This document shows positions 7,511 through 12,243 of a DNA stretch of 12,243 nucleotides, one piece after another. The translations under genes and the position numbers were made by a program. Origin of the DNA: Actinomycetota bacterium (GTDB lineage: Bacteria; Actinomycetota; Actinomycetes; Nanopelagicales; Nanopelagicaceae). The notes under the pieces are model-generated. The model was not told where the DNA came from. It ran no database searches and worked only from the letters and a program-made list of their open reading frames with translations. The first letter of the stretch is position 1; the number at the start of each line of letters is the position of its first letter. The stretch is from the NCBI GenBank assembly GCA_027730465.1, contig JAQCGQ010000011.1, positions 1 to 12,243 of the forward strand, read 5' to 3'.

Positions 7511-7822
7511 ATGGGTCCAGGTGGAATAGCAACAATAATCGCAGCGTCTTCACTAGCAGTGATTGCTATAGCTATCGCGTATACCGTTATCAGGCTTTCA
7601 CGAACTATTGATGAAATTACAAAAACTATTGCGATGATTAATAGTCCAATAAAGAGCATTAGCAATGCAGGAAAGTCAATAGAAACTCTGATTAAGAAAT
7701 TTACAAATGCCACAGGATCTTTTTTTGATGAGAACCCAATAGCCATGAAGGCAGCAACAGCTGTAGTTTCAGCAGCGAAACTAAAGAAAAAGGGTAAGAA
7801 AAAAAGCAAAGCGAAACAGTAG
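7511..7822 (+). CDS. Small membrane-anchored DUF948-like protein
   Basis: Protein of 103 residues. A short glycine-rich N-terminus leads into one hydrophobic segment (about 5-27, [20 protein letters not shown]), then a polar amphipathic helix (about 28-68) and a very basic tail, [14 protein letters not shown] (90-103). The helix after the membrane segment ([13 protein letters not shown]) resembles the DUF948 family of general-stress-like membrane proteins, and a DUF948 gene lies just before alaS in Streptomyces. Its function is unknown; it probably sits in the cytoplasmic membrane with the basic tail inside, perhaps near acidic lipids or nucleic acid, which is speculation. Start ATG 7511 lies 29 bases after aspS with no convincing ribosome site (only AGG 7495-7497). 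The TAG stop touches the alaS start region. The poly-Lys tail is encoded by an A-rich run including seven A at 7799-7805. Confidence 0.75.
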   Translation: MGPGGIATIIAASSLAVIAIAIAYTVIRLSRTIDEITKTIAMINSPIKSISNAGKSIETLIKKFTNATGSFFDENPIAMKAATAVVSAAKLKKKGKKKSKAKQ

Positions 7823-7824
7823 TG

Positions 7825-10506
7825 ATGGATTCAGTAGACATCCGCTCTCGATGGCTCAATTTTTTTGAATCAAAGAACTCGTTAAAACTTTCTCATACAG
7901 TGGTTCCATCTGCATCACTTATTGCAAGTGATCCAAATCTTTTATTAGTAAATGCCGGAATGGTGCCGTTTAAACCCTTCTTTCTAGGTGAGGTAAAGGC
8001 ACCGTATAAGCGAGCAACCTCGGTCCAAAAATGTGTAAGAACTTTAGATATTGATGAAGTTGGTAAAACTACGAGGCATGCATCATTTTTTCAAATGTGT
8101 GGAAACTTTTCATTCGGTGATTACTTCAAAGAGGGTGCTATTGCACTTGCTTGGGAGTTACTAACTAAATCTATCTCAGATGGTGGGTATGGATTTAGTG
8201 AGGATAAGTTATGGATAACTGTTTACGAAGATGATGACGAGGCTGCAAATATCTGGCAAAAACAAATTGATGTTCCAAAAAATCGAATTCAACGTAGAGG
8301 AATGGCGGATAATTTTTGGTCGATGGGAGTACCAGGTCCTTGTGGGCCTTGTTCTGAAATTTATTTTGATCGGGGAAGCACTTATGGCAAAGAGGGTGGA
8401 CCAATTGCTGATGAAGATAGGTATCTTGAAATTTGGAACCTAGTTTTTATGCAAAATATTAGGGGCGAAGGTGGCGACAAAAATTCATTTCCAATTATTG
8501 GCGAGTTACCTGCGAAAAATATTGATACAGGTTTAGGTCTTGAGCGTACTGCAGCACTTTTACAGGGTGTTGAAAATATCTATGAAATTGATACAACAAA
8601 AATGGTTTTAGATAAAGCATCTGCCTTAACAAAAGTTAAGTATGGAAAAAATGAAAATTCAGATGTAGCACTTCGTGTAGTAGCAGATCACGCACGAACA
8701 GCGATGATGCTAATTGGTGATGGCGTAACTCCTGGTAATGAAGGTCGTGGCTACGTTTTACGACGAATGATGCGAAGAACAATTAGAAATATGCGTTTGC
8801 TAGGTTCACAAGATTTAGTTATTGGTGAGTTGATTAAAAGCTCAATTAAAGCGATGGGGCCACAGTATCCGGAGTTAATTAGTGGATCTGCAAGAATTTT
8901 GGCAATTGCGCAGGCCGAGGAAGAAACTTTTGCTCAGACTTTAAAAAGTGGAACTAGTATTTTTGATTTAGCTGCAACTCAATTAAAGAGCGAAAAAGGT
9001 AAATCATTATCAGCAGACACGGTTTTTAAACTTCATGACACATATGGATTTCCATTTGATTTAACACTTGAGATGGCACGTGAGCAAGGTCTGGGAGTTG
9101 ATGAGGTGGGGTTCCGCAAGTTAATGAATGAGCAACGAGATCGAGCCAAGGCAGATGCTAAAGCTAAGAAGAGTGGACACACAGATTTAACGGAATACAG
9201 AGCCATAGTAGACAAATCAGGTACCTCAAAGTTTATTGGATATGAAAATATTTCAGCAGAGGCGACTATTACCGGTGTATTAGTTGATGGGAAAAGTGTT
9301 ACAGAAGCAAATATTGGCTCCGATATTGAAATTACTTTAGATCGCACGCCATTTTATGCTGAAGGTGGTGGCCAATTAGCTGATGGTGGAAAAATTCAAC
9401 TTTCCAATGGAGCAGTAATTCAAATTGAAGATGTTCAGTCACCTCTGCCTGGACTGATTGTTCATAGAGGAAATGTAGTTAGTGGTGTCGTAAAGACTGG
9501 CGCTGCAGTTGTTGCTGATATTGATTTAGAAAGAAGATTAGCTATTTCTAGAGCACATACAGCAACGCATATGGTGCACAAGGCTTTTAGGGAGGCATTG
9601 GGTGAGACAGCAACTCAAGCTGGATCTGAAAATGCTCCTGGTCGATTCAGGTTTGATTTTCCTTCAACTAGCGCAGTTCCAGTATCAGTACTCAATGATG
9701 TTGAAAGCAGGGTCAATGAATTATTAATTGCTGATTTACAAGTACACGCACAAGTAATGTCACAAAATGCTGCAAAAGCTATGGGAGCAATAGCACTATT
9801 TGGTGAAAAGTATGGTGATCAGGTGCGAGTTGTTAGCGTTGGTGACTGGGCCAAGGAGTTATGCGGTGGAACACATGTGGCTCGCTCAGGCCAACTCGGG
9901 TTAGTAAAGCTTTTATCTGAGTCATCAATTGGTGCTGGCGTGCGAAGAGTTGAAGCGCTGGTCGGGCACGATGCTTATCAATATCTTGCTCGGGAGCATG
10001 TATTACTAAATTCTTTAACTGAAATAATTAAAGGTGCACGGGCAGATGAATTGCCTCAGCGAATCTCTGAATTAGTAGAAAAAATGAAATCGATGGAGAA
10101 AGAGTTATCTGCTGTGAGAAGTGCAAAGGCGTTAGCAGCCACCTCACAAATAGCTAATAAAGCAAAGAAAATTCGAGATATAAATTTAATTGTTGAGCAA
10201 TTAGAAAGTGAAATAGCAGTTGATGACATGAGATTAATAGCAATTAATTTGCGAGAAAAAGTTAAGTCTGGTGTAGTAGTGCTATCTACCATCAGTGGTG
10301 GCAAGCCCTTGCTTGTTGCTGCAGTCTCACCTGAAGCAATCAAATCGGGAATTAAGGCAGGTGATTTAATAAAAATTGGTTCTACAACTCTTGGTGGTGG
10401 TGGTGGTGGTAAAGACGACTTCGCACAAGGCGGGGGAATAGATGCTTCAGCTATTACAAAGGCGCTTAAGGAAATTACTTTACTAATTGAGGGGAAAGTC
10501 AATTAA
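7825..10506 (+). CDS. alaS: Alanyl-tRNA synthetase
   Basis: Full-length class II AlaRS of 893 residues from ATG 7825. It charges tRNA-Ala and clears mischarged Ser/Gly-tRNA-Ala. The N-terminal catalytic domain has [14 protein letters not shown] (42-55), [21 protein letters not shown] (about 65-85), [18 protein letters not shown] and [10 protein letters not shown] (234-243). The tRNA-binding part includes [27 protein letters not shown] in the 288-314 region. The editing domain keeps all zinc/catalytic residues: H578 and H582 (AHTATH), C680 and H684 (CGGTH). After a helical segment, the C-Ala domain (about 785-893) has the glycine loop [15 protein letters not shown]. Start: GTG 7822 and ATG 7825 are adjacent and in frame; GTG overlaps the upstream TAG by one base. 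I chose ATG because actinobacterial AlaRS proteins usually begin M-D/E-S. No strong ribosome site is visible, suggesting coupling to the DUF948 gene. Confidence 0.97.
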   Translation: MDSVDIRSRWLNFFESKNSLKLSHTVVPSASLIASDPNLLLVNAGMVPFKPFFLGEVKAPYKRATSVQKCVRTLDIDEVGKTTRHASFFQMCGNFSFGDYFKEGAIALAWELLTKSISDGGYGFSEDKLWITVYEDDDEAANIWQKQIDVPKNRIQRRGMADNFWSMGVPGPCGPCSEIYFDRGSTYGKEGGPIADEDRYLEIWNLVFMQNIRGEGGDKNSFPIIGELPAKNIDTGLGLERTAALLQGVENIYEIDTTKMVLDKASALTKVKYGKNENSDVALRVVADHARTAMMLIGDGVTPGNEGRGYVLRRMMRRTIRNMRLLGSQDLVIGELIKSSIKAMGPQYPELISGSARILAIAQAEEETFAQTLKSGTSIFDLAATQLKSEKGKSLSADTVFKLHDTYGFPFDLTLEMAREQGLGVDEVGFRKLMNEQRDRAKADAKAKKSGHTDLTEYRAIVDKSGTSKFIGYENISAEATITGVLVDGKSVTEANIGSDIEITLDRTPFYAEGGGQLADGGKIQLSNGAVIQIEDVQSPLPGLIVHRGNVVSGVVKTGAAVVADIDLERRLAISRAHTATHMVHKAFREALGETATQAGSENAPGRFRFDFPSTSAVPVSVLNDVESRVNELLIADLQVHAQVMSQNAAKAMGAIALFGEKYGDQVRVVSVGDWAKELCGGTHVARSGQLGLVKLLSESSIGAGVRRVEALVGHDAYQYLAREHVLLNSLTEIIKGARADELPQRISELVEKMKSMEKELSAVRSAKALAATSQIANKAKKIRDINLIVEQLESEIAVDDMRLIAINLREKVKSGVVVLSTISGGKPLLVAAVSPEAIKSGIKAGDLIKIGSTTLGGGGGGKDDFAQGGGIDASAITKALKEITLLIEGKVN
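10393..10410 (+). repeat. (GGT)6 triplet repeat inside alaS
   Basis: Six perfect consecutive GGT triplets encode a hexaglycine run in the AlaRS C-Ala domain, at the glycine-rich loop normally present just before KDDFAQGGG. The repeat is in frame, so gain or loss of units would change loop length without shifting the frame. Use of a single glycine codon six times stands out in an AT-rich gene that elsewhere uses GGA as well as GGT. Confidence 0.9.
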
Positions 10507-10520
10507 AGATCGGGCCGATA

Positions 10521-10973
10521 ATGAGTAAGCCAGTAGAAATTGGTCGAAGGGTTGGCTTTGATTTCGGAGATAAGCGAATCGGTGTCGCAACTTCTGATCG
10601 TGAATCTATTTTAGTTTCACCGCATGCAACTATCTTAAACAATGAAAAATTGGTAGATAAATTATTGGAGATAATAAATGAAGTTAAACCGATTTATGTT
10701 GTAGTCGGTGATCCAAAACATTTATCTGGAGATGCAAGCGTGAAATCTTTAGACGTTGCTGAATTCGCAATCTTATTAAAAAGCATTTTTAAGGGGCCGA
10801 TTTATTTTGTAGACGAGCGGCTTACTACCATTAATTCTTATGCACAAATGCGCCAAATCGGAAAATCTGAAAGAGAAAGTAGGCATATTATTGATCAAAT
10901 CTCCGCTATAAATATATTAGAAAGTGCATTACTAAATGAGAGATCTGGAGCAGCGATAGGTAGGCTCCTGTGA
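10521..10973 (+). CDS. ruvX: RuvX/YqgF-type RNase H-fold nuclease (putative Holliday junction resolvase)
   Basis: Protein of 150 residues, the normal family length, with the RNase H-like fold. The acidic active-site residues are in place: D14 in GFDFGDKRIGVA, E99 in FVDERLTT, and D125 in IIDQISAINIL. The VVGDPKHLSGD block (61-71) is the second family signature, where many members have VxGLP. YqgF-family proteins are annotated as putative Holliday junction resolvases, and E. coli YqgF acts in 16S rRNA 5'-end processing. Both roles are family knowledge, and this sequence cannot decide between them. Start ATG 10521 lies 14 bases after the alaS stop. The last four bases overlap the mltG start as GTGA, implying translational coupling. 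alaS-ruvX-mltG-aroE is a conserved actinobacterial order. Confidence 0.93.
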   Translation: MSKPVEIGRRVGFDFGDKRIGVATSDRESILVSPHATILNNEKLVDKLLEIINEVKPIYVVVGDPKHLSGDASVKSLDVAEFAILLKSIFKGPIYFVDERLTTINSYAQMRQIGKSERESRHIIDQISAINILESALLNERSGAAIGRLL

Positions 10974-11968
10974 GACGTTTAATTGGTATGTTACTTGGAT
11001 GTTTGGCATTTTCATTATCAGCAATATTGATTCATAACGCATTCCTGCTTAATGACTATCGGGCTACTGCGTCAGACCAAAAAATTAAAATCCTAATTAA
11101 ACCTGGTGATAGTGGTACTAAAATAGCTCAAAAACTTTATGAATCTGGTGTAATAAAAGCTAGTAAAGTTTTTAATAAAATTGCGATAAATGATAAACGC
11201 TCGAGATCAATCTCTCCTGGGATTCATGAGATAGATTTAAAAATTTCAGCTCGCGCAGCCTTTGAACAACTTCTTGATAATAAGCGTAACCGAGGTTTAT
11301 TTGGGTTTAAAGAGGGTTTACGAAAGAGTGAAATATTGGATTTATTATTAAAATCTAATTTAGTGAAAGGCAGTTTATCAAAAAGCATAAAACCTCATGC
11401 AAGGTTTGGCACTAGTAACCTAGAGGGATTTTTATTTCCAGCACAATATACATTTGTTCCTGGTTTAAGTGCTGATGATGCAATTCAACAAATGATTAAC
11501 CGCTTTGATTTAGCAGCTAAAGCCAGCAAGATTGATCAGGGTTATAGTGGCTTCACCCCACATGAGCTATTAATAATAGCTTCCATGTTACAAGCAGAAG
11601 GGGATGAACAAGATTTTTCTAAAATTGCCCGTGTTATTTACAACAGGTTAAAGATAGGTATGCCTTTGCAGATAAATGCAACAATAGATTATGCGATGAA
11701 TTTGAGAGGAAAAATTCGCCTGCCATATAAATCACTAGAAATAAAATCTCCGTATAACACATACCGATATCGTGGATTACCGCCAGGCCCAATTGGAAAT
11801 CCTGGGCAGGCTGCGTTAGAGGCTGCAGTAAATCCTGCGGACGGGCAGTGGCTCTACTATGTGACTGTGAAACCTAGCGACACTAGATTTACTAAATCTT
11901 TTGATGAATTTTTAGTTTGGGTTAGTGAGTTTAAAAAAAACGAAGAGGCAGGTTTATTTAATGATTAA
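10970..11968 (+). CDS. mltG: Endolytic peptidoglycan transglycosylase MltG (YceG-like)
   Basis: Membrane-anchored lytic transglycosylase of 332 residues that cuts nascent glycan strands outside the membrane and so limits their length. A short basic N-terminus (MRR) precedes one hydrophobic segment (about 4-27). A LysM-like domain follows (about 38-105, KILIKPGDSGTKIAQKLYESGVI), then the catalytic YceG domain. Visible motifs are LEGFLFPAQYTF (151-162), LLIIASMLQAEG (200-211) with E210 aligned to the catalytic glutamate, RVIYNRLKIGMPLQINATIDYAM (221-243 region), and SPYNTYRYRGLPPGPIGNPG (260-279). The C-terminal YYVTVKPSDTRFTKSFDEF matches the family end. Start GTG 10970 overlaps ruvX by four bases. 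The last eight bases overlap aroE. The gene looks intact and complete. Confidence 0.95.
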   Translation: MRRLIGMLLGCLAFSLSAILIHNAFLLNDYRATASDQKIKILIKPGDSGTKIAQKLYESGVIKASKVFNKIAINDKRSRSISPGIHEIDLKISARAAFEQLLDNKRNRGLFGFKEGLRKSEILDLLLKSNLVKGSLSKSIKPHARFGTSNLEGFLFPAQYTFVPGLSADDAIQQMINRFDLAAKASKIDQGYSGFTPHELLIIASMLQAEGDEQDFSKIARVIYNRLKIGMPLQINATIDYAMNLRGKIRLPYKSLEIKSPYNTYRYRGLPPGPIGNPGQAALEAAVNPADGQWLYYVTVKPSDTRFTKSFDEFLVWVSEFKKNEEAGLFND

Positions 11969-12243
11969 GTTGGCAGTGGCTGGTTTCCCAATTAGTCATT
12001 CTTTGTCACCTTTATTACATTCCACCGCTTACAAGATCCTTGGAGTTGAAGCAGATTTCTCAAGCGCTGAAATTATTGAAGATAAGTTTGGTGATTACTA
12101 TTTTGAAGCAAAAAAGTCTGGATATAGAGGCCTTGCGTTAACTATGCCATTGAAGGAAATTTCAATTGGGTTTGTGGATAGAGTAGATCCGATAGCTAAA
12201 CAAATTTCCTCTGTAAATACAATTATCTTTGAATCAACTGGAA
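11961..12243 (+). CDS. aroE: Shikimate dehydrogenase, N-terminal part (runs off window)
   Basis: The first 94 codons of a protein that continues past the window end. AroE reduces 3-dehydroshikimate to shikimate with NADPH in the chorismate pathway, in the cytoplasm. The substrate-binding domain is clear: AVAGFPISHSLSPLLHSTAY (5-24) carries the HSLSP shikimate-binding motif, RGLALTMPLKE (56-66) provides T61 and the catalytic K65, and SSVNTIIF (83-90) provides N86; these residues fall at the same numbers as in E. coli AroE. The SVT/LTMPLK variant of the NVT motif is usual in Actinobacteria. The NADP-binding half is outside the window. Start ATG 11961 lies inside the end of mltG (8-base overlap), with GAGGCAGG about ten bases upstream, so translation is probably coupled to mltG. 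Confidence 0.93.
   Translation, partial: MIKLAVAGFPISHSLSPLLHSTAYKILGVEADFSSAEIIEDKFGDYYFEAKKSGYRGLALTMPLKEISIGFVDRVDPIAKQISSVNTIIFESTG

Noticed and set aside
7426..7809. Antisense 127-codon frame over the end of aspS and DUF948
   Set aside because: It has a hydrophobic composition arising from the complement of the DUF948 gene's Lys/Ala-rich codons. No ribosome site or family motif is visible, and the sense-strand gene fits the conserved neighbourhood.
10056..10502. Antisense 148-codon frame inside alaS
   Set aside because: It lies wholly within well-conserved AlaRS coding sequence, and its poly-Pro run is simply the complement of the GGT repeat.
10970..11002. Lipoprotein signal (LLGC) at the MltG N-terminus
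   Set aside because: The hydrophobic stretch continues well past the cysteine, and Leu at position -2 does not fit the usual lipobox. A plain N-terminal membrane anchor, normal for MltG, explains it better.
1..12243. A mobile element, defence system, CRISPR array or new gene cluster
   Set aside because: Every gene belongs to a conserved actinobacterial housekeeping neighbourhood. No transposase, integrase, direct-repeat array, tRNA attachment site or shift in base composition was seen.

Overview
The window is a stretch of AT-rich bacterial chromosome carrying housekeeping genes. The gene order is typically actinobacterial: secF end, rel, DUF349, metallo-beta-lactamase (MBL) fold protein, hisS, aspS, DUF948, alaS, ruvX, mltG, aroE. 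Very tight packing, AT-rich codon use and overlapping starts and stops suggest a small streamlined genome, such as the freshwater acI group (Ca. Nanopelagicales: Planktophila/Nanopelagicus). That taxonomic placement is inference from layout and composition, not from a database comparison.

Left part (1-3602): the last codons of a probable secF run into rel, a bifunctional (p)ppGpp synthetase/hydrolase with all expected domains. A DUF349 coiled-coil protein is encoded convergently. The two stop codons share the four bases TTAA, and an inverted repeat followed by a T tract sits on the shared end, which looks like a bidirectional terminator.

Centre (3603-3775): the only sizeable non-coding stretch (173 bases), lying between divergent genes. 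It holds an 8+8 base inverted repeat, a short ACCTAA tandem repeat with a possible promoter, and a possible weak hairpin around the TTG start of the next gene.

Right part (3776-12243): eight co-directional genes with gaps from 29 bases down to overlaps of 8 bases, so probably one operon. It encodes an MBL-fold hydrolase, three class II aminoacyl-tRNA synthetases (His, Asp, Ala), a small membrane-anchored DUF948 protein, the RuvX/YqgF nuclease, the MltG lytic transglycosylase and the start of shikimate dehydrogenase AroE. Together these couple tRNA charging with a YqgF nuclease, peptidoglycan synthesis control and aromatic amino acid synthesis. The upstream rel gene makes the alarmone that responds to failed tRNA charging. 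The AspRS carries residues typical of the non-discriminating form, implying that Asn-tRNA is made by the transamidation route.

I see no mobile element, CRISPR array, tRNA, rRNA or defence system. The points worth a second look are regulatory or architectural rather than a new system.
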